A stretch of 25,862 bases of DNA, taken from contig JAHIPW010000086.1 of assembly GCA_018903055.1 (NCBI GenBank), positions 1-25,862 on the forward strand, read 5' to 3'. A model generated the notes under the pieces. It searched no databases, was not told the origin of the DNA, and worked only from the letters and a program-made list of their open reading frames with translations. The DNA is from a bacterium (GTDB taxonomy: Bacteria > UBP18 > UBA7526). Position 1 is the stretch's first letter. The number at the start of each line of letters is the position of its first letter. Both the position numbers and the translations under genes were made by a program. Of this stretch, positions 8,168 to 15,811 are shown piece by piece.

Positions 8168-8721
8168 TTTTCTTTCCTTTTGAATTTCTTCCAACCTATC
8201 CGGTAGAGGTCTTTACCTCTGGTATCGTTTATTACTACTAAAGGCATCTCTTCAACTTCCAGTCTTCTTATTGCTTCGGGCCCCAGATCCTTATAGGCAA
8301 TTATCTGGGAAGCTTTTATATATTGGGATATAAGGGCTCCAGCACCGCCCAAGGCAGCAAAATATAGGGACTTATTCTTTACTATGGAATCTATTACTCT
8401 CCTGGAACGTGGTCCTTTCCCTATCATTCCTTTCAGTCCTCTTTCCAAAAGTAGAGGAGTGAAAGGGTCCATGCGACAAGAGGTGGTCGGTCCGGCCGAT
8501 CCGATAACCATACCTGGTTTTGCCGGGGAGGGACCGCAATAATAGATTACACTTCCTTCAATGTCAAAGGGGAGTCTTTTCCCTTTCCGGATACTGTCAA
8601 CCAACCTTTTGTGAGCGGAGTCCCTGGCGATATAAATTATTCCAGACAACAGAATCTTATCTCCGATCTTTAATTTGACTATATCAGAATTTTTTAGGGG
8701 TGTGGTTAGTCTATATAACAT
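8164..8721 (-). CDS. class I fumarate hydratase, beta subunit (C-terminal domain)
   Basis: The 185-residue protein is the swivelling beta domain of two-subunit iron-sulfur fumarases (and of the related L-tartrate dehydratases). Family motifs include LKIGDKILLSGIIYIARDSAHKR, YYCGPSPAKPGMVIGSAGPTTSCRMD, GKGPRS and ALGGAGALISQYIK. The C-terminus has the EVEEMPLVVINDTRGKDLY pattern. Its ATG lies inside the end of the alpha subunit gene (11-base overlap), and its stop overlaps the mdh start as ATGA. Fumarase fits the neighbours better than tartrate dehydratase, because malate dehydrogenase follows directly. Confidence 0.93.
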   Translation of the reverse strand: MLYRLTTPLKNSDIVKLKIGDKILLSGIIYIARDSAHKRLVDSIRKGKRLPFDIEGSVIYYCGPSPAKPGMVIGSAGPTTSCRMDPFTPLLLERGLKGMIGKGPRSRRVIDSIVKNKSLYFAALGGAGALISQYIKASQIIAYKDLGPEAIRRLEVEEMPLVVINDTRGKDLYRIGWKKFKRKEK

Positions 8722-9559
8722 AACTCTTATGCCTGTGGGCGTGACACTCCATATTTACTGCAACCGGGAGGGTGGCCATATGGCGGGGGTATTCTTCAAT
8801 AGATAAATCCAGTGCAGTAACTCTGCCCCCAAGCCCGGCAGGACCTATCCCCAGATTATTAATTTCCTTCAACCACTTTCTTTCAAGTTCGGCAATCTTT
8901 TTATCCGGATTTCGCTGTCCGATATCTCTCAAAAGGGCCTTTTTTGCCAGATAGGCAACCTTTTCAAAGGATCCCCCGACTCCCACTCCTACAATTACTG
9001 GAGGGCAGGGGTTGGCCGAAGCAAGTTCTACTGTTTCTACTACAAATTTTTTAACCCCTTCAACTCCGTCGGCAGGTTTTAACATTTTAAGCCGAGACAT
9101 GTTTTCGCCTCCCCCGCCCTTTGGTACTACGGTTATCTTTAACCTATCCCCCTCAACTATCTGCTCATGAATTATCGCCGGGGTATTATCCTCACTATTT
9201 TTGGGGTTAGTCAGAGGATTTTTAATCATAGACTTTCTTAGGAAACCCGCAGTATAACCTTCACTTACTCCTTTAACTATGGCTTCTTCCAGTGACCCCC
9301 CCACAAACTTTACCTCCTGACCTATTTCTAGGAATACTAAAGCCAGGCCGGTATCCTGACAGAGGGGCATGGAATTTCTTGAAGCAATATGGGCATTTTG
9401 GATAAGCTGCTTTAATACCTCTTTTCCCTGCTGGGATTCTTCTATATCTATTGCTTTCTTAAAGGCTCTTATTACATCTCTGGGAAGCTCGGTGTTGGCC
9501 CTAATACATAAATCCCTTACAACTTCGGTTACCTTTTTAACGTTGATTTCTCGGCTCAC
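8711..9559 (-). CDS. class I fumarate hydratase, alpha subunit (4Fe-4S domain)
   Basis: Catalyses fumarate + water to malate together with the beta subunit. From the GTG at 9559 it is 282 residues, the usual length of the alpha chain. The three expected cluster cysteines are visible in SMPLCQDTGLALVF, ANPCPPVIVGVGVGGSF and VAVNMECHAHRHK. KITVVPKGGGGENMSRLKML is also a family signature. The frame is open 32 codons further upstream to 9655. That extension is low-complexity (RRSHIIKKRLAIKRSGRRATSQR) and encoded by spacer repeats, so the GTG before SREINVKKVTEVVRDL is preferred, with GGGGGCAAAG as a possible ribosome binding site. It is the first gene of the overlapping fumA-fumB-mdh-cit-icd cassette. 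Confidence 0.92.
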   Translation of the reverse strand: MSREINVKKVTEVVRDLCIRANTELPRDVIRAFKKAIDIEESQQGKEVLKQLIQNAHIASRNSMPLCQDTGLALVFLEIGQEVKFVGGSLEEAIVKGVSEGYTAGFLRKSMIKNPLTNPKNSEDNTPAIIHEQIVEGDRLKITVVPKGGGGENMSRLKMLKPADGVEGVKKFVVETVELASANPCPPVIVGVGVGGSFEKVAYLAKKALLRDIGQRNPDKKIAELERKWLKEINNLGIGPAGLGGRVTALDLSIEEYPRHMATLPVAVNMECHAHRHKSYVI

Positions 9560-9665
9560 CCTTTGCCCCCGTTGGCTTGTCGCTCGTCGCCCGCTTCGCT
9601 TTATCGCTAATCGTTTCTTAATAATATGCGATCTGCGACCTGCGACATGCGACATGCCAGATATC
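9560..9665. repeat. spacer of TGCGACATGCGAC and CGCTTGTCGCTCGTCGC words
   Basis: Between the PduL stop and the fumarase start are repeated words GCGACCTGCGACATGCGACATGC (7-9-nt period) and TCGC/CGCT-rich words. The long ORF running through it on the minus strand is an artefact of this repeat. Confidence 0.6.
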
Positions 9666-10325
9666 TTAGCTTTTTATAATTTCTATCAAATCTCCTTGAG
9701 ATAGTTCAGCGGCATTGGCCTCATCGATGTCTATATGGAAATCTAATCTATGGGTTGGTCCGGATCTTATCATGACGTTATCGAATATTAATGCTCTCTT
9801 GCCTGGTACCTGCACCCTTACAATATCACCATCCTTTACTCCGAAACTTCTCGCTTCATCTGGAGACATGTGGATATGGCGTTGGGCAATAATTACCCCT
9901 TCTTTTAAGTCAATCTCTCCCTTGGGACCGATAATCTTTACTCCGCTCGAGCCCTTAACATTCCCCGAAATTCTCACGGGAGGTTTGATTCCCAAGGTAT
10001 AACTATCTGTTCTGGAGATCTCCACCTGGGTCTCTTTTCTTACCGGGCCCAGGATGCGCACCTTATCCATTCTTCCTTTTGGTCCCACTAAGATAATTAC
10101 CTCATTGGCGGCAAACTGTCCTGGCTGAGAAAGGTCTCTTAACTTCGTTAATCTCGCCCCCTTACTAAATAAGGTCTTTATGTCTTGTATGGTAAGGTGG
10201 AGGTGTCTATTGGAAAGACCAACTGGAATCTTGTCCGAGACTTTTAATCCACCACTTAATTTGCCTAAGACTTCCTTTACAATGGAACGGACTAATTTTT
10301 TATCATACACGTCTTTTTCTCTCAC
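9666..10325 (-). CDS. pduL: phosphate propanoyltransferase / phosphotransacylase, PduL type
   Basis: Converts acyl-CoA and phosphate to acyl-phosphate and regenerates CoA inside the microcompartment. The 219-residue protein has the two PduL half-barrels, each with a metal-binding histidine motif: GLSNRHLHLT (H41, H43) and AQRHIHMSPDEA (H150, H152), plus PTHRLDFHID near the C-terminus. KKLVRSIVKEVLGKLSGG at the N-terminus is an amphipathic helix of the kind that targets PduL to the shell. The start is uncertain: GTG at 10325 or GTG at 10310, neither with a clear ribosome binding site. It sits between triosephosphate isomerase and the TCA cassette. Confidence 0.94.
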   Translation of the reverse strand: MREKDVYDKKLVRSIVKEVLGKLSGGLKVSDKIPVGLSNRHLHLTIQDIKTLFSKGARLTKLRDLSQPGQFAANEVIILVGPKGRMDKVRILGPVRKETQVEISRTDSYTLGIKPPVRISGNVKGSSGVKIIGPKGEIDLKEGVIIAQRHIHMSPDEARSFGVKDGDIVRVQVPGKRALIFDNVMIRSGPTHRLDFHIDIDEANAAELSQGDLIEIIKS

Positions 10326-10522
10326 TAAATCGTTAACTGTTGAGCGGTGCGCTTTACTTGCCCCGCTGATGAATAATTATTATTCAATTTGCCCGTCCCG
10401 ACATCCGTCGGGACTGTTTACCGTTTACCGTCTTTTACCGCCTCTCGTTTTCACTCGAGACTGGGCGATCCTGAATGAAATGAAGGACCGTAAACCGTAC
10501 ACCGTGAACCGTAAACCCCTTT
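10326..10522. repeat. spacer of CCGTAAACCGT words with a GTCCCGA hairpin
   Basis: The spacer between tpiA and PduL has a perfect hairpin GTCCCGAC-ATCC-GTCGGGAC at 10395-10414. It is followed by GTTTACCGTTTACCG, then ACCGTAAACCGTACACCGTG words. The same word family recurs at 19104-19265. No gene was seen. Confidence 0.75.
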
Positions 10523-11287
10523 CTATCTTTTTTGTCTTTCATATTTAATGATCTGGGCAAAGGATCTGGCATCCAAGCTCGCCCCTCCTACTAAGGCACC
10601 ATCGATGTCCTTCTCCCTCATTAAATCAGAGATGTTCTCTGGCTTGACGCTTCCTCCGTACTGAATCCTAATCTTAGAAGCAGTAACCTCATCATAGAGC
10701 TCGCTTAAGAGTCTTCTAACGAAAGAATGTACCTCTTGCGCTTGATCCGGCGTGGCGGTCTTTCCCGTTCCAATGGCCCACACCGGTTCATAGGCAATGA
10801 CCATCTTCAATACCTCTTCCTTAGATAGACTCTCCAGTCCCCGAGTAATATGCTCCCTCACCACCCCTTCGGTCACTCTCCGCTCCCTCTCCTCCAACCT
10901 CTCCCCCACACACATTATAGGAGTGAGACCGAATTTTAGAGCGGCTTTTACTTTTCTATTCACTGATTGGTTTGCTTCACCGAAGAGATGCCTCCTCTCT
11001 GAATGGCCAATGATGACATACTGACAGCCCACATCAGTGAGCATTCCAGGTGAAACCTCTCCCGTATAGGCCCCCTTCTCCTCCCAGTAGATATCCTGGG
11101 CACCGAGAAAGATATTCGCTCCCCGAATGGCTTTACCCACCGCAAAGAGAGAAGTAAAGGGTGGGCAGGCCACGATGTCCACATCGTTGACTTCAGCGAC
11201 CTCGGACTTCAATTTAGTCACTAAATCCAGGGACTGGTCGATGGTCTCATTCATCTTCCAGTTCCCGGCAATTATTGGACGACGCAT
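10523..11287 (-). CDS. tpiA: triosephosphate isomerase
   Basis: Interconverts dihydroxyacetone phosphate and glyceraldehyde 3-phosphate. The 254 residues are full length. GNWKMN carries the substrate-binding Asn and Lys, IIGHSERRHLFGE the catalytic His, and AYEPVWAIGTGKTATPDQ the catalytic Glu and the mobile loop 6. YGGSVKPEN and GGASLDARSFAQII bind phosphate. Its position between the BMC-H shell gene and PduL, away from other glycolytic genes, suggests it handles a triose phosphate released by an aldolase that also makes the aldehyde. That link is an inference. Confidence 0.97.
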   Translation of the reverse strand: MRRPIIAGNWKMNETIDQSLDLVTKLKSEVAEVNDVDIVACPPFTSLFAVGKAIRGANIFLGAQDIYWEEKGAYTGEVSPGMLTDVGCQYVIIGHSERRHLFGEANQSVNRKVKAALKFGLTPIMCVGERLEERERRVTEGVVREHITRGLESLSKEEVLKMVIAYEPVWAIGTGKTATPDQAQEVHSFVRRLLSELYDEVTASKIRIQYGGSVKPENISDLMREKDIDGALVGGASLDARSFAQIIKYERQKR

Positions 11288-11530
11288 GTACTCTCTCTTT
11301 TACGTTATACGTTGAAGGGTTGCGCTGCTCGTGTCATCTTGAGCAAATTGTAGCGAAATTTGAAAACAGTTGACAGAAATTTGAAAACTATAGGGAAATC
11401 TGAAATCAGCCCGCCCCGCTTCGCGGAGCGAGGCCGGGGAAAACTGTTTTCCGTTTTCCGTTCTCCCTACTGATTTCTGTTTTCTAATAACTGATTTCCT
11501 ACTCTCCTACTCTCCTACTCTTCTTCTTTC
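11288..11530. repeat. spacer with GAAAACAG words and a GC-rich palindrome
   Basis: The 243-bp spacer between BMC-H and tpiA contains GAAAACAGTTGACAG, GAAATTTGAAAACTA and inverted partners such as CTGTTTTCCG. It also has a GC-rich imperfect palindrome around 11409-11440 (CCCGCCCCGCTTCG, then CGGAGCGAGGCCGGGG), and TACTCTCC repeats at 11499-11521. A related segment lies in the opposite orientation at 25508-25640. Confidence 0.7.
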
Positions 11531-11821
11531 CTACTTACCAGGTGTGATAGGCATTACCCCTTCCAAATCCGGATGGGGTCTGGGAATGACGTGAACGCTT
11601 ACCAGTTCCCCTACCTTCTGAGCTGCCGCAGCACCAGCATCGCAGGCTGCCTTGCAGGCAGCAACGTCACCCCTCACTAAGGTAGTGACATAGCCTGCTC
11701 CGATCTTCTCCCAGCCTACCAGTCTTACCTTGGCAGACTTGATCATGGCATCCGTAGCCTCGATAAGGGTTACCAGTCCCTTGGTCTCAATCATCCCCAA
11801 GGCTTCTTTTGTTTCTTCCAT
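11531..11821 (-). CDS. BMC-H shell hexamer protein (EutM/PduA family)
   Basis: A single Pfam-BMC-domain protein of 96 residues that forms the hexagonal tiles of the shell. It begins [30 protein letters not shown] and continues [36 protein letters not shown]. It ends with [16 protein letters not shown], the conserved C-terminal segment of this family. The frame extends 18 codons upstream, but the ATG at 11821 is preceded by a consensus AGGAGGTG eight bases away. A second shell gene (BMC-P) lies 8 kb downstream past the TCA cassette. No BMC-T protein is seen in this window. Confidence 0.96.
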   Translation of the reverse strand: MEETKEALGMIETKGLVTLIEATDAMIKSAKVRLVGWEKIGAGYVTTLVRGDVAACKAACDAGAAAAQKVGELVSVHVIPRPHPDLEGVMPITPGK

Positions 11822-12130
11822 TTTCTTCACCTCCTCTAATACACGGATAATCACAGATTCTTTACGGATGGTCACAGATGACTAAATGTAAAATAAAAAA
11901 ATTAAAGTGCCCTTAGAGATTGCAAGGCAATCTCAAGGACTTTAGTCCCGGAAATTCTGCAAATTTCTCGGGGCAAAATGACAAATTAAAAATTAAAAAG
12001 GAATCTCCTATAGAAGAGACTTTCCTGCCCCGATATTATTTTACAATGAAAATAATTTTACATTTTGATATGTAATTTTGATTTTTGATATTTGATTTTT
12101 AAATTTAAACTAATCCGTGCTAATCCGTGT
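11822..12130. other. gene-free region upstream of the BMC-H gene
   Basis: These 309 bases contain, from low to high coordinate, the BMC-H ribosome binding site, TCCGTG/CACAGAT words, a double-hairpin element (11913-11973), AT-rich words (AAAATGACAAATTAAAAATT and their complements, such as TTTTACATTTTGATATG) and TAATCCGTGC words next to the diguanylate cyclase stop. I see no ORF, tRNA or recognisable riboswitch. Confidence 0.7.
11913..11973 (+). repeat. double-hairpin element, copy A
   Basis: Stem 1 is GAGATTGC/GCAATCTC (11916-11923, 11927-11934). A small central palindrome GGACTTTAGTCC (11937-11948) follows. Stem 2 is CCCGGAAATT with AATTTC-T-CGGG (11947-11972). It is homologous to the copies at 13998-14058 (opposite strand) and 18103-18163. 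Base pairs differ between copies but the pairing is kept. Confidence 0.8.
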
Positions 12131-13897
12131 CTATTTACTTTCAAAGAGGCAGACCCTATTTCTTCCCTCTCTCTTGGCACGATATAAAGTCTGGTCTGCC
12201 TGACCAATCAGTACCTCCTTGCGCATCCCCTTCCTATAACCTGCCACCCCAATACTCACCGTAATCTTAACCTTCTTCTTCTTTCCTTTCAGAAAGTCAA
12301 AATCCTCTACTTTCTTTCGCAGACGCTCTGCTAAGAGATAGGCTCCCTTGGCATCCGTCTCGGGCAGAATAAGGGCAAACTCCTCTCCCCCATAGCGAGC
12401 GGCGATGTCCGCTCCCCTTATCGCCTGCTGTAAGAGATGGGCAATATTCACTAGAACCGTATCTCCTGCCGGATGGCCATAGGTATCATTAAATCTCTTG
12501 AAGTGATCGATGTCTAACATGAGCAGAGATAACGAGGTCTCATAGCGCCTGGCCTTCCTTATCTCCTGTTCCAAATAATTCTGGAAGAAAGTATGGGCAT
12601 AGAGACCGGTCAAGCCATCGTGGATCGCCTGCTCATATAACATAGCGTTCTGGATGGCTATCGCTGCATGGCTTGCCAGGGTAGACAAGAGCTCCTCATC
12701 CCTTCTAATGAACGGCTGGCGGGAAACCTTATTGGAGAGGGTAATCACTCCTACCCCCTCTCCCTTGGCCACCAGGGGAAGAGCAAGTAAAGTCTCTGTT
12801 CTATGTAATTTCTTCTCTGTCTCCAGAGGCTTATAGCGCCGGTCTCTTAAGGTATCATTAATTACCATGGACTTTTTCTTTTCAAATACTTGACCGGCAA
12901 TCCCTTCTCCTCTCTTTAGTCTCAGACGCTTCCTGGCCTCCTCACTTATCCCTATACCATAAGCGATATAGAGCCTCTTTTTCTTCTCGTGCCAGAGCAT
13001 GAGGGACCCCTTCTCCACCTGGGCCACCTCCATGAATAATTCTACGATGAGTCTCAAAAGTTCTTCCTTCTCCATGTTGGAACTTATCTTTGTAGAGAGC
13101 CTTTGGAGCATCTGAAGATCCAGAACCCTTTGGTCAAGCTCCTCCTTTGCTCTGGTTAAGAGAGTGCTCTTCTCCTCAAGCGACCTCCAGCTTCCGGAGA
13201 GCCTCTTCCCCATCTGGTTAAACACCTCTCCCAACTCTCCCACCTCATCCCGAGAGGTAATCCTCACCCTGGCTTCCAGATCTCCCCTACCGATTTTCTG
13301 AGCAGCCTGAACCAACCTATTTATCGGTCGGGTAATGCTGGCTGCCAGGAGCAAGGAGATAACAATCCCCAGAATGAGCAGGCCAATGGTTAGAAGAAAG
13401 ATATGATCTCGAATCTCAGCAATTCTTGCTTTTAAGGGGATCGAAGAGAATCCCACCCTCACCAGGCCAATCCTTCTTTTTCCCAGAAGAATGGGAACCG
13501 CAATATCGTAGCCTCCCTCTTCTGTGATCTGTAAGAGGGTAATCCTTGCTCTCTGGGCTTTGAGGCTCAAGTCGTCCCTCAGGGTCTTGCTCACCAGGCT
13601 CTTATTCGTGTGGGCCATGACCTCTCCAATATCGTTTAAAATAATGACATAATCGATATCATCACCCTTCCTGCCTATTCCCTCCACTATCTGGGTCAGG
13701 GTGATGTAATCATTGGATAGGATGGCAGTGGTGGAGGTGGTGGCCAGAGCATTGGTAATGTCCTTGGCCCTCTTGATCATCTGGTCAGTGGCCGTTCTCT
13801 CCTCCCCCTTGAGAGTGACACCAACCACTAAGGACATGATGATTACGATGATTACAATCACAAATCCGGCAATCTTTCCTGCCAGAGAAATCTTCAC
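12131..13897 (-). CDS. membrane diguanylate cyclase with extracytoplasmic sensor, HAMP, GAF and GGDEF domains
   Basis: Predicted to make cyclic di-GMP. The 588 residues contain a first membrane helix (about 10-30) and an extracytoplasmic, probably Cache-like sensor region (31-165, including GGYDIAVPILLGKRRIGLVRV). A second helix (LLTIGLLILGIVISLLL) and a HAMP domain from TRPINRLVQAAQKIGRGDLEARV to about residue 240 follow. Next come a coiled linker, a GAF domain (about 270-415, GEGIAGQVF, LALPLVAKGEGVGVITL) and a C-terminal GGDEF domain with active-site GGEEF. RGAD five residues before GGEEF is the RxxD inhibitory I-site. SIGVAGY closes the domain. The start is a GTG preceded by AAGGAAGGGCGGG. 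The ligand is unknown. Confidence 0.93.
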   Translation of the reverse strand: MKISLAGKIAGFVIVIIVIIMSLVVGVTLKGEERTATDQMIKRAKDITNALATTSTTAILSNDYITLTQIVEGIGRKGDDIDYVIILNDIGEVMAHTNKSLVSKTLRDDLSLKAQRARITLLQITEEGGYDIAVPILLGKRRIGLVRVGFSSIPLKARIAEIRDHIFLLTIGLLILGIVISLLLAASITRPINRLVQAAQKIGRGDLEARVRITSRDEVGELGEVFNQMGKRLSGSWRSLEEKSTLLTRAKEELDQRVLDLQMLQRLSTKISSNMEKEELLRLIVELFMEVAQVEKGSLMLWHEKKKRLYIAYGIGISEEARKRLRLKRGEGIAGQVFEKKKSMVINDTLRDRRYKPLETEKKLHRTETLLALPLVAKGEGVGVITLSNKVSRQPFIRRDEELLSTLASHAAIAIQNAMLYEQAIHDGLTGLYAHTFFQNYLEQEIRKARRYETSLSLLMLDIDHFKRFNDTYGHPAGDTVLVNIAHLLQQAIRGADIAARYGGEEFALILPETDAKGAYLLAERLRKKVEDFDFLKGKKKKVKITVSIGVAGYRKGMRKEVLIGQADQTLYRAKREGRNRVCLFESK

Positions 13898-13997
13898 CCC
13901 GCCCTTCCTTTTAAACCGTCGATAAAAGTTTATCGTTGTCGATGCTCGTAATGATGCTCGTATTGTTTAAGGGTTACGTTGAAAAAATCAAATATTA

Positions 13998-14058
13998 CCC
14001 CGAGAAATTCAGAGAATTTCCGGGACTAAGTCCTCGGAATCTTTCCAAGATTCCAGAG
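13998..14058 (-). repeat. double-hairpin element, copy C
   Basis: Read on the minus strand, stem 1 is GGAATCTT/AAGATTCC (14047-14054 with 14036-14043). The central palindrome is GGACTTAGTCC (14023-14033), and stem 2 is CCCGGAAATT with AATTTC-T-CGGG (13999-14024). Order and spacing match copies A and B. Confidence 0.8.
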
Positions 14059-14247
14059 GGAAAATTAAATATCAAAATGACATATTAAAAATCAAAATAA
14101 TTTAGAACAGTACAGATACACATTAATCGGGTAAGCATAAGTTTAATTTTACATTTTGATTTGTCATTTTACATTTTCATTTTTGATTTTTGATATTGCG
14201 TTATATTATTCGATATGAGTTTCGATACGAGTTTCCACACCCTTAAA

Positions 14248-14354
14248 CCCCGTTAGACTCTCAAATATCGTTCTGTAATTTTTCTAATAGTTTTGATACC
14301 GACTCCAGATGGATTATTCATTCTCACATGTTGGTAGATTAGAGTCTAACGGGG
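14248..14354. repeat. inverted-repeat element with CCCCGTTAGACTCT ends
   Basis: CCCCGTTAGACTCT at 14248-14261 is the exact reverse complement of AGAGTCTAACGGGG at 14341-14354, with 79 bases between. TAAA flanks both sides. The size and termini resemble a miniature inverted-repeat element, but no transposase is present. The same CCCCGTTAGA end is seen at 23219. Confidence 0.7.
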
Positions 14355-14384
14355 TAAACCAGTTTCTATACCTTTAGTTTTCTG

Positions 14385-14444
14385 CCCTCGCCCCTATTGT
14401 AGGGGCGGGGTTCACCCTCGCTCCTCTGTGAGGGGCGGGGTTCA
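14385..14444. repeat. two tandem 30-nt palindromic units
   Basis: Unit 1 (14385-14414) has the stem CGCCCCTA-TTG-TAGGGGCG, and unit 2 (14415-14444) has CGCTCCTC-TGT-GAGGGGCG. Both start with CCCTCG and end with GGGGTTCA, and each is exactly 30 bases. Unit 2 ends one base before the stop codon of the Clp1-like gene. Confidence 0.85.
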
Positions 14445-14445
14445 T

Positions 14446-15687
14446 CTAGAAGTATCCCGGGCTGACAAAGCCTGCTTCCCTTCCCTCTGGAGTAATTCTT
14501 AAAGAGCCAAACTGGATAATCTTTATTCTTCCTCCATCCTTAACCGGGGTAGATAAGAGAACCCCTTTCTTCTTGTAGTCGATCTCCTCTATTCTTCCCA
14601 TACCTAAAGTATCGCCCTTCTCGTCTAAAAGACCCACCAGTATTCCCTTCTCATCTCCGGCAACGATGTTCCTGATATTTCCCAATTTCTTACTCAATAC
14701 ATTCAATTTTTCCTGAGGAAGAGGTTTTTTGGTGACAACCAATGTTCCTTCAAAGCCAGATAGTCTCTCCGCATAGAGAGTCCCGGAAATTTTCATCTCT
14801 CTTCCTGTCCCGAAATAGCACCTGTCAGTTGCTATTCTCTCCAGGGAAAGTCTAATCTTCCTGGCCCCTTTAAAATACCTTGTGCTAGGCATCTCCCTCA
14901 GCTTCTTCCTATCCTCCGCACTGGTAAAGGAGGCCTTCTTCGAGACATTAATTCGAACAATCTTTTTGGGAGCATAGCCTTTAATCAAATGTTCCAACTC
15001 GTCCGTCCTCTGTAAAAGGACAATAATTTCTGGATAGAGGATTTCGATCTTTGCCCTCTTGAGCGCTCTCCCTCCATCGCTCTGTACCCAGCCCGTGGTA
15101 TTAATAATAACCGTATTCGCTTTTTTCAAACCAGCTTCAACCAATCGCTTGATTCCCACAATAGTGGGTAAAAAATGCAGTCCCGGGGAATGGGAGCCCA
15201 CGAAGTAGATGGCAGAAATGCTGGCTTCTGTCAAAAAGACCACCTGTTTTTTTAAGACCGCTAAACCTAAAGTCCCCGGGATACCGATATCGCTCTGGCC
15301 CGGGTCACCATCCAAAACCGCCGGCTTTACTCCCTTCTCAAGGAGCTTATTCGCTAAGTAGGTGGCGAAGAAACTTTTTCCCGTATCCACCTCCCCCAGG
15401 ACGAGAATTGTCCTGGCTTTTTCTCTTACTATGCGCTTGACCAGGTTGTCCCAGGAGGAAGGAATGGTCCTCTCTCTGATTCTTCTTATCTCACCCGGCT
15501 TCTCTATTTCTATGGAAAGGGTCGATTCTTCCTTGACTTCTAAGGGAATAGACTTACCCAGAGGAACGAGAACTTCTTCACCACTTTTGACGCTCTTTCC
15601 TATCGCCTCTATTCTTCCCCTCTTTATCCCTACCTTCCCTGGTCCTTTCAAAATATAAATATCACCCTTCTTTACTTTATATTCCAT
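14446..15687 (-). CDS. Clp1/Grc3-like polynucleotide 5'-hydroxyl kinase
   Basis: Predicted to phosphorylate 5'-OH ends of RNA or DNA. The 413 residues match the Clp1/Grc3/NOL9 layout: an N-terminal beta domain (about 1-75), a central P-loop kinase domain with Walker A GEVDTGKS (98-105), DGDPGQSDIGIPGTLG (the Clp1 Walker-B-like DxDxGQ motif, about 126), VGSHSPGLHFLP and VIINTTGWVQSDGGRALKRA, and a C-terminal beta-rich domain. The family is best known from eukaryotes and archaea, where it acts in mRNA, tRNA and rRNA end processing. Bacterial members are less studied. The stop codon abuts a palindromic repeat. The neighbouring 148-residue gene upstream may be functionally linked. Confidence 0.85.
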   Translation of the reverse strand: MEYKVKKGDIYILKGPGKVGIKRGRIEAIGKSVKSGEEVLVPLGKSIPLEVKEESTLSIEIEKPGEIRRIRERTIPSSWDNLVKRIVREKARTILVLGEVDTGKSFFATYLANKLLEKGVKPAVLDGDPGQSDIGIPGTLGLAVLKKQVVFLTEASISAIYFVGSHSPGLHFLPTIVGIKRLVEAGLKKANTVIINTTGWVQSDGGRALKRAKIEILYPEIIVLLQRTDELEHLIKGYAPKKIVRINVSKKASFTSAEDRKKLREMPSTRYFKGARKIRLSLERIATDRCYFGTGREMKISGTLYAERLSGFEGTLVVTKKPLPQEKLNVLSKKLGNIRNIVAGDEKGILVGLLDEKGDTLGMGRIEEIDYKKKGVLLSTPVKDGGRIKIIQFGSLRITPEGREAGFVSPGYF

Positions 15688-15811
15688 CTTTCCCTACTCT
15701 CTCCCCATTTTACATTGAGCATTGAACATTTCTACTCACAGTTAACATCGGTTAATAGCAGTTAATAACAGTTAATATCGGTTACTCTTAAATCGCCCTT
15801 CATCCTTCGTC
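15688..15811. repeat. spacer of GGTTAATA / CAGTTAAT words
   Basis: This short spacer contains AACATCGGTTAATAGCAGTTAATAACAG-type repeats with a 10-11-nt period (about 15738-15785). No gene was seen. Confidence 0.65.

Larger units (their letters stand above)
13898..14445. other. 548-base gene-free region between the Clp1-like kinase and the diguanylate cyclase
   Basis: The longest spacer of the window. From low to high coordinate it holds GATGCTCGTAATGATGCTCG words, the double-hairpin element copy C (13998-14058), AT-rich words shared with the spacer at 11975-12110, TTCGATACGAGTTTC words, an inverted-repeat element (14248-14354) and two tandem 30-nt palindromic units (14385-14444) that touch the Clp1-like stop codon. 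I find no convincing ORF or RNA gene. Confidence 0.7.

Noticed and set aside
9560-9655. N-terminal extension of fumarase alpha
   Set aside because: The extension is encoded by spacer repeats and gives a basic low-complexity peptide. The GTG at 9559 gives the normal family length.
11356-11400. Sigma-70-like promoter (TTGACA followed by TATAGG)
   Set aside because: The spacing is only about 13 bases, the boxes fall inside the GAAAACAG word repeat and on the plus strand, where no gene follows.
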